From Mycolicibacter senuensis (GTDB lineage: Bacteria; Actinomycetota; Actinomycetes; Mycobacteriales; Mycobacteriaceae), in NCBI RefSeq assembly GCF_002101885.1, contig NZ_LQPS01000001.1, positions 1 to 61,911 of the forward strand: a stretch of 61,911 nt of DNA, written 5' to 3'. The notes under the pieces were generated by a model. That model was not told the DNA's origin, searched no databases, and saw nothing but the letters and a program-made list of their open reading frames with translations. Shown here one piece after another: positions 17,962-28,004 of this stretch (position 1 is its first letter; every line of letters begins with the position of its first letter). The position numbers and the translations under genes were made by a program.

Positions 17962-18065
17962 CACCGAGCGTGTCCTCCCGGTACGACGCCCGCTCGCCCC
18001 CTAAGCTTTCGGTGGTCCACCAGCGAGAGGATCGACCAATCGTCGCCACCAGCGACCAACAGGAG

Positions 18066-20183
18066 ATGAGTCGACCGGTCGGGAGCCGGACTCGCCGGGC
18101 CACCTCCGTGCGCACCTCGGGCCGAACCCGTTGGGTCGCGCCGGCCCCGCGTGCCGCCCGGCTGACCACCGCACGCGCCGCGGACCGGGATCGGCGGGAG
18201 CGGCGGCGGCCGGGGATTCACGCCCTCGACGGCCTGCGCGCGATAGCCGTCGCGTTGGTCCTGGCCGACCACGGCGGCATCCCCGGGGTGTCGGGCGGGT
18301 TCATCGGCGTCGACCTGTTCTTCGTGCTGAGCGGATTCCTGATCACCTCGCTGCTGATCGACGAGCTACACCGGACCGGGCGCATCGACCTCACCGGCTT
18401 CTGGATCCGCCGCGGCCGCCGACTGCTGCCCGCCCTGGTGCTGATGGTGCTGACCGTCGCGATCGCCCACGAGCTGTTGCCGTCCGACGCGGTCGTGGGC
18501 CTGCGGGAGGACGCGATCGCCGCGTTCTTCTGGGTGGCCAACTGGCGATTCGTCGCCCAGCAGACCGACTACTTCACCGAGGCCGGCACCCCGTCGCCGC
18601 TGCAGCACACCTGGTCGCTGGGCGTCGAGGAGCAGTACTACTTCGTCTGGCCGCTGCTGCTGATCGCGGTCACCCTGCTGCTGGGTCTGCGCGCCCGGCG
18701 CCGCGGCCGGCTGCCCAGCGTCGGTGGGGTGCGGCTGACCGTGTTCCTGCTGGCCAGCGCCGGTGCGGCGGCGTCGGCGGCCGCGGCCGAGATGCTGGCC
18801 TCGGATGCCACGCGCGACCGGGTCTACTTCGGTACCGACACCCGGGCGCAAGCACTGCTGATCGGCGCCGCCGCGGCGGCCCTGCTGGTGGGGGACTGGC
18901 CGGCGCTGACCGCCGGCTGGTCGGTGGTGCGAACCCGCCGGGGACGCTGGGTCGCCCGGCTGCTCCCGTTGGCCGGGCTGGCCGTGCTGGCGACTGCGGC
19001 GCACCGCGCCACCGGCAGTGCCGCGGAGTTCCAGGGCGGCCTGCTGACCCTGGTGGCCGTGGCGGCGATCGCGGTGATCGCGCCCGTCGCGCTGCATCAG
19101 GGCGGGCTGGTGGGCCGAGCGCTGGCCTGGACTCCGCTGGTGTGGCTCGGGACCATCTCCTACGGCCTGTACCTATGGCACTGGCCGGTCTTTCTGGTGC
19201 TCAACGGCGAGCGCACCGGCTGGTCGGGGTGGGCGCTGTTCGCCGTGCGGTGCGCCGCCACGCTGCTGCTGGCCGCGGTGTCGTGGTGGGTCATCGAGGA
19301 GCCGATCCGCCACTGGCGGCCGGCGCAGGTGTCGATGCTGCCGCTCGGGGCGGCGGTCAGCGCCACCGCGGTGGCGGTCACCGTGTTCGTGGTCCCGGTC
19401 GTCGAGCGGCCTGCCGCGCAGACCGGGCTGACCCCCGATGTGGCGGCGGCTGCCGCCGTGTCGCCGTCGCCGCCGAGCCCGCTTGGGGAATCCCGGAAGC
19501 CCCGGCCGCAGCCCGTGCGCCATGACCCCAACCGGCCGCGCACCGTCTCGGTGTTCGGCGACTCGATCGGTTGGACGCTGATGCACTACCTGCCGGCCAC
19601 GCCGGGCTATGACTTCATCGACCACACCGTCGTCGGCTGCAGCATCGTGCGCGCCGGGCCCTACCGCTGGGCCGGAAAGACCATCGACCAGGGTCCGGAC
19701 TGTGACGGGTGGCCGGCCCGGTGGACGCGGCAGGTCAAGGCCGACCGCCCCGACGTGGTGTTGTTGATCGCGGGCCGCTGGGAGACGGTGGACCGCGTCA
19801 ACGAGGGCCAGTGGACCCACATCGGTGACCCGACGTTCGACGCCTACCTGACCGCCGAATGGCGCCGCGCGCTCGACGTGCTGGAGTCCGCCGGCAGCCG
19901 CGTGGTGGTGACGACGGTGCCCTACAGCCGCTACGGCGAGCGGTCCGACGGCAGCTTGTGGCCGGAGGACGACCCGAAGCGAGTCGACCGCTGGAACGCC
20001 CTGCTGCGGCGGGTGGTCGCCGGGCGCGACGCCGTGACGGTGGTGGACCTGAACAAGAAACTGGGGCCGGGCGGCGCCTACACCGCCAAGGTGGACGGCA
20101 TCAAAGTGCGTAGCGACGGGATTCACCTGACCCCCGAAGGGGTGAAGTGGCTGCTGCCGTGGCTGGAGGAGTCGCTCAGCTGA
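18066..20183 (+). CDS. membrane acyltransferase (acyltransferase-3 plus SGNH domain)
   Basis: A 705-residue OafA-type O-acyltransferase, the positional match of Mtb Rv0111. The N-terminal part has the Acyl_transf_3 signature: GLRAIAVALVLADHGG near residue 57, GFIGVDLFFVLSGFLIT, the FWIRRGRRLLPAL loop, and about ten membrane segments. The soluble C-terminal part is an SGNH-like domain (SVFGDSIGWTLMH with the Ser nucleophile, ending in DGIHLTPEG with Asp and His). It moves acyl groups onto an envelope glycan or lipid. The start is uncertain: ATG 18066 has AGGAG too close, and a GTG at 18012 is also in frame. Confidence 0.88.
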   Translation: MSRPVGSRTRRATSVRTSGRTRWVAPAPRAARLTTARAADRDRRERRRPGIHALDGLRAIAVALVLADHGGIPGVSGGFIGVDLFFVLSGFLITSLLIDELHRTGRIDLTGFWIRRGRRLLPALVLMVLTVAIAHELLPSDAVVGLREDAIAAFFWVANWRFVAQQTDYFTEAGTPSPLQHTWSLGVEEQYYFVWPLLLIAVTLLLGLRARRRGRLPSVGGVRLTVFLLASAGAAASAAAAEMLASDATRDRVYFGTDTRAQALLIGAAAAALLVGDWPALTAGWSVVRTRRGRWVARLLPLAGLAVLATAAHRATGSAAEFQGGLLTLVAVAAIAVIAPVALHQGGLVGRALAWTPLVWLGTISYGLYLWHWPVFLVLNGERTGWSGWALFAVRCAATLLLAAVSWWVIEEPIRHWRPAQVSMLPLGAAVSATAVAVTVFVVPVVERPAAQTGLTPDVAAAAAVSPSPPSPLGESRKPRPQPVRHDPNRPRTVSVFGDSIGWTLMHYLPATPGYDFIDHTVVGCSIVRAGPYRWAGKTIDQGPDCDGWPARWTRQVKADRPDVVLLIAGRWETVDRVNEGQWTHIGDPTFDAYLTAEWRRALDVLESAGSRVVVTTVPYSRYGERSDGSLWPEDDPKRVDRWNALLRRVVAGRDAVTVVDLNKKLGPGGAYTAKVDGIKVRSDGIHLTPEGVKWLLPWLEESLS

Positions 20184-20336
20184 TCGTGTGCCGGGCCACT
20201 CGCAACCCGGCGTTGAGGGTGATGTCACAGCGGCAGCCCCATCCGGAATTAAATTAGTTTTGCTAACATTGTATCTATCAGCGCAGCGTCGCGCCTTTCA
20301 AAAACACTTCGCCAGATATCCCATTAGAGGTTCCAC
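20184..20336 (+). promoter_or_regulatory. promoter region of the carboxylic acid reductase gene
   Basis: A 153-bp gap. The stretch about 20247-20282 is very AT-rich (TTAAATTAGTTTTGCTAACA, then TTGTATCTATC), giving a plausible -35 TTGCTA and -10 TATCTAT. The small inverted repeat TTAG-TTTTG-CTAA overlaps the -35. The AGAGG ribosome site is at 20326-20330. Confidence 0.5.
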
Positions 20337-23300
20337 ATGATGCTTACTGATCTGCCCGTTGCCGAGGATCGGCAGGCCCGCCAGGTCGCCGAACTGACAG
20401 CCGCCGACCCGCAATTCGCCGCCGCCCAACCCGACCAGGCCGTCGCCGACGCCATCGCCCAGCCCGGCCTGGTGCTGCCGCAGATCGTGCGGACCGCGCT
20501 GGCCGGCTACGCCGACCGGCCCGCACTGGGCCAGCGTGCCGTCGCCTTCGTCACCGACGCCGGACGCACCGTCGCACAGTTGCAGCCCCGCTACGACACC
20601 ATCAGCTACGGCGAGCTGGCCGAACGGGTCCGCGCCCTGAGTGCCGCCCTGGTCGCCGCCGCCGTCCGTCCCGGTGACCGGGTGGCGGTGCTGGGCTTCA
20701 CCAGCGTCGACTACACCGTCATCGACATCGCCCTGGGCCAGATCGACGCGGTCTCCGTGCCGCTGCAGACCTCTGCGGCGGTGAGCACCCTGACCCCGAT
20801 CGTGACCGAGACCGAGCCCCGCGTGATCGCCGCCAGCATCGACTCGCTGGCCGATGCGGTCGAGCTGGTCCGGACGGGTCCGGCCCCCACCCGCCTGGTC
20901 GTCTTCGATTACCACGAGCAGGTCGACGACCACCGTGAAGCGCTGGCCGACGCGCGCGCGCAGCTGGCCGGCGCCGAGGTCGTCGTCGAGCCGCTGGCCG
21001 AGCTGCTGACGTGCGGCCGGACGCTATCCCCGGCGGAGCTGCCGGTCCACGACGCCGGCGAGGACACCGACCCGCTGGCCCTGCTGGTCTACACCTCCGG
21101 CAGCACCGGTGCCCCCAAGGGTGCGATGTACCCACAGCGCAACGTCGCGCGGATGTGGGTGCGCTCGGCCAAGCACTGGTTCGGCCCGACCGCCGCCTCG
21201 ATCACGCTGAACTTCATGCCGATGAGCCACATCATGGGCCGCGGCATCCTCTACGGCACCCTCGGCAACGGCGGCACCGCCTACTTCAGCGCCCGCAGCG
21301 ACCTGTCCACCTTCCTCGAGGACCTGGCGCTGGTCCGGCCCACCGAACTCAACTTCGTCCCCCGGATCTGGGAGATGCTCTACCAGCACTTCCAAAGTGA
21401 AGTCAACGGGATCACCGGCGCCGACCGCGCCACCGCCGAAGCCCAGGTGCTCGCCGAGATGCGGCGCGACCTGCTCGGCGGGCGCTGCATCTTCGCGATG
21501 ACCGGCTCGGCCCCGATCTCCGACGAATTACGTTCCTGGGTCTCCGAACTCACCGGGATGCACGTGCTGAACGGCTACGGATCGACCGAGGCGGGCATGG
21601 TGCTCTTCGACGGCGCCGTGCAGCGGCCGCCGGTGCTCGACTACAAGCTGGTCGATGTGCCCGACCTGGGCTACTTCGGCACCGACAAGCCCCACCCGCG
21701 CGGTGAACTGCTGCTCAAAACCGAGAACCTGTTCCCCGGCTACTACAAGCGCCCGGAGATCACCGCCGAGGTGTTCGACGCGGACGGCTACTACCGCACC
21801 GGCGACGTCGTCGCAGAGATCGGCCCCGACCAGCTGGTCTACGTCGACCGGCGCAACAACGTCCTCAAGCTCGCCCAGGGTGAGTTCGTCACACTGGCGA
21901 AGTTGGAGGCGGCGTTCGGCAACAGCCCGCTGGTGCGCCAGATCTACGTCTACGGCAACAGTGCGCAGCCCTACCTGCTGGCCGTCGTGGTGCCGACCCC
22001 GGAAGCGCAGCAGCGCTTCGAATCCGACGCCACGGGCCTGAAGTCGGCGATCGCCGAGTCGCTGCAGTGGGTGGCCAAAGATGCCGGCCTGCAGTCCTAC
22101 GAGGTGCCGCGCGACTTCATCGTCGAGACCGAACCATTCAGTCTCGAGAACGGGCTGCTCACCGGGATTCGCAAGCTGGCCTGGCCGAAGCTCAAGGCGC
22201 ACTACGGCGGTCGTCTCGAACAGCGCTACGCCGAACTGGCCGAGGGCCAGGCCAATGAGCTGAGCGAGCTGCTGCAGCACGGCGCGCAGCGCCCCGCGCT
22301 GGAGACCGTCGGCCGCGCCGCCGCCGCCCTGCTGGGCGCATCGGCCGCCGACCTGGCCCCCGACGCGCACTTCACCGACCTGGGTGGGGATTCACTGTCG
22401 GCGCTGACCTTCGGCAACCTGCTGCGCGATATCTTCGACGTCGACGTTCCGGTCGGCGTGATCGTCAGCCCGGCAACCGATCTCGCGGCCATCGCCGCCT
22501 ATATCGAGACACAGCTGCGGAGCGGCCAATCCGGCTCGGGGCGTCCGACGTTCGACTCCGTGCACGGCCGTGACGCCGTCGAGGTGGCCGCCGCCGACCT
22601 GACCCTGGACAAGTTCCTCGACGAGGAAACCCTGGCGGCGGCGCCAACGTTGCCCGCCCACTCCGGGCCGGTGCACACCGTGTTGCTGACCGGCGCCACC
22701 GGCTTCCTGGGCCGCTACCTGGCGCTTGCCTGGCTGGAGCGGCTGGCCCCGGTGGGCGGCAAGCTGATCTGTCTGGTGCGGGCGCGTTCTGACGCCGATG
22801 CCCGGGCCCGGCTGGACGCCACCTTCGACAGCGGGGACCCGAAACTGTTGGCCCGCTACACCGAGTTGGCCGCGGAACACCTCGAGGTCATCGCCGGGGA
22901 CAAGGGCGAGGCGAATCTCGGCCTGGACCAACAGGTGTGGCAGCGCCTGGCCGACACCGTCGATGTGATAGTCGACCCGGCCGCGCTGGTCAACCACGTG
23001 CTGCCCTACAGCGAGCTGTTCGGCCCGAACGCGGTCGGTACCGCCGAGTTGATCAGGGTCGCCCTCACCGGAAAGATCAAACCGTTCAGCTATTTCTCGA
23101 CCATCGGCGTCGGCGACCAGATCCCGCTGGATCGCTTCACCGAGGACGCCGACGTGCGGGAGATGAGCCCGCTGCGGGCGATCAACGACGGCTACGCCAA
23201 CGGCTACGGCAACAGCAAATGGGCCGGCGAGGTGCTGCTGCGCGAAGCCCACGAGCTGTGCGGGCTGCCGGTCGCGGTGTTCCGCTGCGACATGATCCTG

Positions 23301-23876
23301 GCCGACACCAGCTACGCCGGTCAGCTCAACCTGCCGGACATGTTCACCCGGATGATGTTCAGCCTGGTCGCCGCCGGCGTGGCGCCCGCCTCGTTCTACG
23401 AGTTGGACGCCGACGGCAACCGGCAGCGTGCTCACTACGACGGGCTGCCGGTGGAGTTCATCGCCGAGGCGTCCACCACGCTGGGGGCCGGTTCGGTCGG
23501 CATAGCCGACGCCGGGTTCGCCACCTATCACGTGATGAACCCCTACGACGACGGCCTCGGCATGGACGAGTTCGTCGATTGGCTGATCGAGGCCGGCCAC
23601 CCGATCGAACGGATCGACGACTACGGCGACTGGCTGCAGCGGTTCGAGACCACGCTGCGTGCGCTGCCGGAACGGCAACGTCAGGCGTCGCTGTTGCCGT
23701 TGTTGCACAACTACCAGAAGCCGCAGCCGGCCATCTGCGGGTCCATCGCGCCCACCGACAAGTTCCGGGCCGCGGTGCAGGAGGCGAAAATCGGTGCAAC
23801 CCAGGACATCCCGCATGTGACACCGGCGGTGATCGTCAAGTACATCACCGACCTGGAGCTGCTCGGGCTGCTCTGA
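20337..23876 (+). CDS. car: carboxylic acid reductase (adenylation-PCP-reductase), FadD9-like
   Basis: A 1179-residue three-domain enzyme that reduces carboxylic acids to aldehydes with ATP and NADPH. The adenylation domain spans about 60-640, with [17 protein letters not shown] near 250 and YRTGDV near 485. The peptidyl-carrier domain has GGDSLSAL with the phosphopantetheine Ser686. The C-terminal Rossmann reductase starts with [15 protein letters not shown] near 782 and has a YGNSKWAGE Tyr/Lys motif near 958. The length matches the family (about 1170). It needs a phosphopantetheinyl transferase, not seen in this window. In Mtb this interval holds GDP-heptose genes instead, so its position here is lineage-specific. 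Confidence 0.96.
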   Translation: MMLTDLPVAEDRQARQVAELTAADPQFAAAQPDQAVADAIAQPGLVLPQIVRTALAGYADRPALGQRAVAFVTDAGRTVAQLQPRYDTISYGELAERVRALSAALVAAAVRPGDRVAVLGFTSVDYTVIDIALGQIDAVSVPLQTSAAVSTLTPIVTETEPRVIAASIDSLADAVELVRTGPAPTRLVVFDYHEQVDDHREALADARAQLAGAEVVVEPLAELLTCGRTLSPAELPVHDAGEDTDPLALLVYTSGSTGAPKGAMYPQRNVARMWVRSAKHWFGPTAASITLNFMPMSHIMGRGILYGTLGNGGTAYFSARSDLSTFLEDLALVRPTELNFVPRIWEMLYQHFQSEVNGITGADRATAEAQVLAEMRRDLLGGRCIFAMTGSAPISDELRSWVSELTGMHVLNGYGSTEAGMVLFDGAVQRPPVLDYKLVDVPDLGYFGTDKPHPRGELLLKTENLFPGYYKRPEITAEVFDADGYYRTGDVVAEIGPDQLVYVDRRNNVLKLAQGEFVTLAKLEAAFGNSPLVRQIYVYGNSAQPYLLAVVVPTPEAQQRFESDATGLKSAIAESLQWVAKDAGLQSYEVPRDFIVETEPFSLENGLLTGIRKLAWPKLKAHYGGRLEQRYAELAEGQANELSELLQHGAQRPALETVGRAAAALLGASAADLAPDAHFTDLGGDSLSALTFGNLLRDIFDVDVPVGVIVSPATDLAAIAAYIETQLRSGQSGSGRPTFDSVHGRDAVEVAAADLTLDKFLDEETLAAAPTLPAHSGPVHTVLLTGATGFLGRYLALAWLERLAPVGGKLICLVRARSDADARARLDATFDSGDPKLLARYTELAAEHLEVIAGDKGEANLGLDQQVWQRLADTVDVIVDPAALVNHVLPYSELFGPNAVGTAELIRVALTGKIKPFSYFSTIGVGDQIPLDRFTEDADVREMSPLRAINDGYANGYGNSKWAGEVLLREAHELCGLPVAVFRCDMILADTSYAGQLNLPDMFTRMMFSLVAAGVAPASFYELDADGNRQRAHYDGLPVEFIAEASTTLGAGSVGIADAGFATYHVMNPYDDGLGMDEFVDWLIEAGHPIERIDDYGDWLQRFETTLRALPERQRQASLLPLLHNYQKPQPAICGSIAPTDKFRAAVQEAKIGATQDIPHVTPAVIVKYITDLELLGLL

Positions 23877-23892
23877 TCCAGGTCGACGCTAA

Positions 23893-23926
23893 CGCGGTGG
23901 CGGGCCAAATATGGTCCGCCACCGCG
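23893..23926 (+). terminator. hairpin downstream of car, no U-tract
   Basis: CGCGGTGGCGG (23893-23903) is perfectly complementary to CCGCCACCGCG (23916-23926), and the 12-base loop can extend the stem with two more G-C pairs. There is no poly-T tail, as is common for mycobacterial terminators. It lies 16 bases past the car stop. Confidence 0.6.
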
Positions 23927-24040
23927 CTTGTGCGCGCCGCTCGATGGTCGCCGGGTCGTTTGACGACCAGCGGTTTCGATGGGAACATGGAGCGCAACGA
24001 CATCCCCGCGTGTCTTGGCCGGAAGGAGGTGAGGGACGAA

Positions 24041-24121
24041 ATGAGTCCCAGCGACGGACCGTATCCGAGTTCGAATACCGATCTGTCCCTCACCGGCCCC
24101 GGCGTCTCCGCCGCGGCCTGA
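24041..24121 (+). CDS. possible 26-residue small protein or leader peptide
   Basis: This tiny ORF (MSPSDGPYPSSNTDLSLTGP, then GVSAAA) is notable only because AAGGAGGTGA at 24023-24032 is an almost complete match to the anti-Shine-Dalgarno sequence, the strongest I noticed in the window; the core ends 11 bases before ATG. It lies between the car terminator-like hairpin and the 58-codon ORF. I recognise no homologue. It may be a leader controlling the next ORF, or chance. Confidence 0.35.
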   Translation: MSPSDGPYPSSNTDLSLTGPGVSAAA

Positions 24122-24173
24122 TCCGCGAGTTCCGCCGACGCGATCCGGCGGCAATCACGGCAGGAGAAGAATC

Positions 24174-24350
24174 ATGACTTTTGTTATCACACAGTGCACC
24201 TCGAAGAACGACAGCTCGGCAGTGCGCCGGGCGGGCCGCCGCATGATCGGTCGGCTGCGCCACCTGGGCGCTCCGTCGGAGATGGGCCCGCAGCAGCGCG
24301 CCGATCGGTACGTGGCGCACATGCCGACCGCGGTGCTGGGCGCCTGCTGA
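24174..24350 (+). CDS. small basic protein, unknown; weak ferredoxin-N-terminus resemblance
   Basis: A 58-residue ORF with a good ribosome site (CAGGAGAAG, five bases before ATG). The first residues, MTFVITQC, resemble the start of mycobacterial 4Fe-4S ferredoxin domains (xxVITQ-C pattern), but the cluster cysteines are absent: only Cys8 and the last residue, Cys58, remain. The middle is Arg-rich (VRRAGRRMIGRLRHLG), like a nucleic-acid-binding or amphipathic helix. It stops 3 bp before the end of the convergent ldtA. Function unknown; it may be real or a decayed ferredoxin. Confidence 0.5.
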   Translation: MTFVITQCTSKNDSSAVRRAGRRMIGRLRHLGAPSEMGPQQRADRYVAHMPTAVLGAC

Positions 24351-24353
24351 ACG

Positions 24354-25133
24354 TTAGGCCTGCACCACGATCGGATCGCCCAGCTGCACCGTGTTGAAGT
24401 ACCACGCGGCGTCGTCGGGGCTCAGGTTGATGCAGCCGTGGCTGACGTTGGAGTAGCCCTGTGAACCCACCGACCACGGTGCGGAGTGGACGTAGACGCC
24501 GGACCAGGTGACCCGCACGCCGTACTCGCCGTTGATCAGGTAGCCCTCGGGGTCGTTGAGCGGGATGCCGATGGTGCGTGAATCGAACTTGACGGTGCGC
24601 TCCTTCGACAGCGCGGTGAACGAGCCGATCGGAGTGGGTCGCTTGGGTTTACCCATCGAGGCCGCCATCACCCGCAGCGTGTCTCCGTTGACGCTGACGG
24701 TGAAGGTGTGATCGGAGATGTCGGCGACCCCCAGCACCGCGTCGCCGGTCTCGAAGCCGGTCGACATGCCGTGGGCGTCGACCTCGATCGTGCTGTGCGG
24801 TGACCAGTACCCGTCGGGAACCCAGTGCACGACATCATCGCTGACCCATTCAAAATGCCCGGAAGGCATGCCCGATGCCGTCTTTCCGGTCACCGCGATG
24901 TGGATGCCGCGCTCGGCGCCCTCCCGGTCGATCACCGGCCCGGTGAACGTCACGATCACCGGGTAGGCCACCCCCACCACCGAACCGGCCGCCGGCTCGA
25001 TCGCCGCGACGGCGATCCCCGGCGCCGGCGCCGGCTGCGCCGCCTGGCCGATGCCGATGGACGGCCCCATCACCAGGGCCACCGACCCCGCCATCGCCAG
25101 AATTCCCCGCCTCACCCTGTCCATGGCGTCCAT
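24354..25133 (-). CDS. ldtA: L,D-transpeptidase, LdtA (LdtMt1) type
   Basis: A 259-residue periplasmic enzyme that makes 3-3 cross-links in peptidoglycan. It has an N-terminal signal segment (ILAMAGSVALVMG, cleavage near GQAAQ), an immunoglobulin-like domain (about 45-135, VVGVAYPVIVTFTGPV) and a YkuD catalytic domain ending in the motif HSAPWSVGSQGYSNVSHGCI, with nucleophile Cys234. Sequence and position match Mtb Rv0116c. It is the carbapenem-sensitive transpeptidase class. It converges with the small ORF above, 3 bp apart. Confidence 0.95.
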   Translation of the reverse strand: MDAMDRVRRGILAMAGSVALVMGPSIGIGQAAQPAPAPGIAVAAIEPAAGSVVGVAYPVIVTFTGPVIDREGAERGIHIAVTGKTASGMPSGHFEWVSDDVVHWVPDGYWSPHSTIEVDAHGMSTGFETGDAVLGVADISDHTFTVSVNGDTLRVMAASMGKPKRPTPIGSFTALSKERTVKFDSRTIGIPLNDPEGYLINGEYGVRVTWSGVYVHSAPWSVGSQGYSNVSHGCINLSPDDAAWYFNTVQLGDPIVVQA

Positions 25134-25163
25134 TGTGCCAAGCGCAACGGGTGCAGTGCAGAT

Positions 25164-25646
25164 TTAGCCGTCTTCCGCCGGCGCCAGCAAGCTGCCCCAG
25201 GCCGCCTTGCTCCCCGATTCGCCGATGGTGTGGATCGCGAACATCGACCCGCCGGCCAGGGCGATCACCATCGTGGCGATCGTCAACCGCACCACCGGCG
25301 TCACGGTGCCGCCGCGCGACAGTGCCACGTGCAGGCCGGCCAGCAGTGCCGCCGCGACGGCCAGCCCGAGCGCCATGTAGAGGCCGTACCCGCCGGCGGT
25401 CATGTGGCGGTCGAGGTCGGGCGACCCGCCGATCTTGCCGGTGTCCGCCAGCCACTCGCCGGCGGTCACCGTCGCCGGGGTGACCAGCAAGATGAGGGCC
25501 GCCAGCGCCGCCACCAGCCAGACCAGCCGTCGGCGTGCCGCCGGCCACACCGCGCACAGGATGAGCAGGACCGCGGTCAGTGGCACCAGCACCACCACGA
25601 GATGCAGCAGCAGGATGTGCGCGGGCAGCCCGGCGATGGTCGTCAT
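25164..25646 (-). CDS. four-helix membrane protein (DUF2231-like), unknown function
   Basis: A 160-residue integral membrane protein from ATG 25646, with AAAGGA upstream. Four hydrophobic segments lie at about 8-30, 37-58, 83-108 and 117-137. The first contains a His (LPAHILLLHLVV) typical of DUF2231-type heme-like membrane proteins, and an IHTIGESGSKAAWG tail follows the fourth. It lies 28 bp downstream of fusA2 on the same strand and is probably cotranscribed. The family call is tentative. Confidence 0.7.
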   Translation of the reverse strand: MTTIAGLPAHILLLHLVVVLVPLTAVLLILCAVWPAARRRLVWLVAALAALILLVTPATVTAGEWLADTGKIGGSPDLDRHMTAGGYGLYMALGLAVAAALLAGLHVALSRGGTVTPVVRLTIATMVIALAGGSMFAIHTIGESGSKAAWGSLLAPAEDG

Positions 25647-25674
25647 TGAGAGTCCTTTCGGTGGTCGGCGGGGG

Positions 25675-27798
25675 TTAGGCGTTGCTGCCGGCGGCCACGG
25701 CGACAGACGCCGAGGACTCCGGCAACGGCTCATATCGGGCGAAACCGCGGGTGAACGAACCGGCGCCGTGGGTCAGCGAACGCAGTTCGATCGCATACCG
25801 GATCAGCTCGGTCTGCGGTACCTCGGCTTTCACCAGCGTGCGGTCGGCACCGACTTTATCGGTGCCGACGACCCGGGCGCGGCGAGACGACAGATCACCC
25901 ATCACCGCACCGACTAGTTGATCGGGAACCAGTACCGTGACGGCGTCGATCGGCTCGAGCAGCCGCACCCGGCCGGCGGCCGCGGCGTCGCGCAGTGCGG
26001 CCGCGCCCGCCATCTGGAACGCGAAGTCGGACGAGTCGACGCTGTGCGCCTTGCCGTCGAGCAGGGTCACCCGGATGTCGACCACCGGGTAGCCGCCTGC
26101 GGCCGCACCGGTGAGCCCGCGCTCCAGCTGCGCGCGGACGCCCTTCTCCACGCTGGGGATGAACTGGCGGGGCACCGCCCCGCCCACCACCCGGTCGACG
26201 AACTCGAAACCGGACCCTCGCGCCGTCGGCTCGACTTCGATGTCGCAGACCGCGTACTGACCGTGCCCGCCGGACTGCTTGACATGGCGGCCGTGCCCAT
26301 TGGCCTTGGCGGCGAACGTCTCCCGGAGCGCGACCCGCAGCGCCACGGTGTCCACCGACACCCAGTGGGCCAGCGTGTCGAGCACGATGCCCGAATGCGC
26401 CTCGCCCATGCACCACAGCACGGTCTGATGGGTCTCCGGGTTCTGCTCGATCCGCAGGTCCGGATCCTCGGCCGCCAGCCGCGCCAGCCCGACCGCCAGC
26501 TTGTCCTCGTCCGTCGTGGCGTGGGGGACGACCGCGACCGGCAGTAGTGGGTCGGGCATCGGCCAGGGCTTGCAGACCAACGGTTCGGTCCTGTCCGACA
26601 GCGTGTCCCCGGTCTCGGCGTGGCTGAGCCGGCCCACCGTGCCGATGTCGCCGGCCATCACCGCGGCGGCCGGCCGCTGTTGTCTGCCGAAGGGAAAGGC
26701 CAGCGCGCCGATCCGGTCGTCCTCATCGTGGTCGGCGTGGCCGTTGCCGTCGCCGAAGAACCCGGTGCGGTGCCCGCTGACGTGGATCCCGCTGTCGGGC
26801 TTGATGGTTCCGGAGAACACGCGCACCAGGCTGACCCGGCCGACGTAGGGATCAGACGTCGTCCGGACCACCTCGGCCAGCAGTGGCCCGGCCGGGTCAC
26901 AGCGCAGCCCGGGTCGCGCCGCACCCTCGGGGGTGAACACCTCCGGGAGCAGATGCTCGGGCGGACCGGGGAATTCGGCGGTGATGACCTCGATCAGTTC
27001 GGCAACGCCGACGCCGGTGTTGCTGCAGACCGGGATGATCGGGAAGAGCGAACCGCGCCCGAGGATCTGCTCGAAGGCCCGCTCCAGATCTTTGGCGAGC
27101 ACCGCCCGGTCGATCCGCTCCCCGCCCAGGTAACGGTCCAGCAGCGACTCGTCTTCGGACTCCTCGATGATCGTCTCGATCAACTCGCCGCGCTGTCGCT
27201 CGGTGTCGGCCGCATCGCACCGCTCCGCTGCCAGCAGCCCGCTCAGGCCGGTGCCGGCCGGCAGGTAAAGCGGCAGCACCTTCTCGCCGAAGGCCGTCCG
27301 GGCGGCCGCCACGGTGCCCGGGTAGTCCGCCCGGGCATGATCCAGCTTGGTCACCACCACCGCACGCGGCATGGCAAGCCGGTGGCATTCCTGCCACAAC
27401 GCGGCGGCGGCGTCGTCGATGTCCTCGTTGGCCGCCACGACGAACAGCGCAGCGTCGGCGGCCCGCAACCCCGCCCGTAGTTCCCCGAGGAAATCGGCGC
27501 AGCCGGGTGTGTCGATCAGGTTGACCTTGATCCCGTCGTGCGACAGCGATGCGCACGCGACCCCGACCGAACGCTGCTGGCGGATCTCGGCGTCGTCGTA
27601 GTCGCAGACCGTGCTGCCATCGGCGACGGAACCGGCCCGCGGCAACACCCCGGAGGCGACCAGCATCGCCTCGACGAGCGTGGTCTTGCCGGAGCCGGGC
27701 GGACCGACCAGCACGACATTGCGGATGGCGGCCGGACTGGCCGCGGTGGGGGCCTGCCCTGACGAGGCGCCCCTTGAGGTCCCGGTCTTGTCTGCCAT
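25675..27798 (-). CDS. fusA2: elongation factor G-like GTPase FusA2
   Basis: A 707-residue translational GTPase paralogous to EF-G and matching Mtb Rv0120c in place and size. The P-loop is LVGPPGSGKTTLVE near residue 38, the G3 motif appears as DTPGCADF, and G4 as TKLDHARAD (canonical NKxD replaced by TKLD). Domains II-V follow (GHGRHVKQSGGHGQYAV in domain IV). It is not the essential FusA; the role of this subfamily is unclear, with ribosome rescue or stress suggested. ATG 27798 has AGGAGG five bases upstream, and a hairpin sits just before it. Confidence 0.92.
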   Translation of the reverse strand: MADKTGTSRGASSGQAPTAASPAAIRNVVLVGPPGSGKTTLVEAMLVASGVLPRAGSVADGSTVCDYDDAEIRQQRSVGVACASLSHDGIKVNLIDTPGCADFLGELRAGLRAADAALFVVAANEDIDDAAAALWQECHRLAMPRAVVVTKLDHARADYPGTVAAARTAFGEKVLPLYLPAGTGLSGLLAAERCDAADTERQRGELIETIIEESEDESLLDRYLGGERIDRAVLAKDLERAFEQILGRGSLFPIIPVCSNTGVGVAELIEVITAEFPGPPEHLLPEVFTPEGAARPGLRCDPAGPLLAEVVRTTSDPYVGRVSLVRVFSGTIKPDSGIHVSGHRTGFFGDGNGHADHDEDDRIGALAFPFGRQQRPAAAVMAGDIGTVGRLSHAETGDTLSDRTEPLVCKPWPMPDPLLPVAVVPHATTDEDKLAVGLARLAAEDPDLRIEQNPETHQTVLWCMGEAHSGIVLDTLAHWVSVDTVALRVALRETFAAKANGHGRHVKQSGGHGQYAVCDIEVEPTARGSGFEFVDRVVGGAVPRQFIPSVEKGVRAQLERGLTGAAAGGYPVVDIRVTLLDGKAHSVDSSDFAFQMAGAAALRDAAAAGRVRLLEPIDAVTVLVPDQLVGAVMGDLSSRRARVVGTDKVGADRTLVKAEVPQTELIRYAIELRSLTHGAGSFTRGFARYEPLPESSASVAVAAGSNA

Positions 27799-27813
27799 GG
27801 CGTCCTCCTGCCA

Positions 27814-27842
27814 GCTCAGCCTTCCTTCAACGAAGGCTGAGC
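27814..27842 (-). promoter_or_regulatory. hairpin in the fusA2 5' leader next to the ribosome site
   Basis: An 11-bp perfect inverted repeat (GCTCAGCCTTC at 27814-27824, its complement at 27832-27842) with a 7-base loop. On the fusA2 transcript it ends four bases before AGGAGG. A second, nested pairing (CCTTC-GTT-GAAGG) competes with the long stem, so two RNA forms are possible. It may also be a protein-binding palindrome. Confidence 0.6.
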
Positions 27843-28004
27843 ACAACCCCTCCGATACCTCGTTGTTTGACCAGTTGGCAGCCACCTTTTGCGGGCCGTA
27901 CCGACGGTTCCGGTAAGCTTGCGATGTTTGTTTCACGGATTCACGGTCGTAGACGTGCCGGCTTTCGGCACTCGAATCGTGACCGACCGCAGGAGGTAAC
28001 GTCG

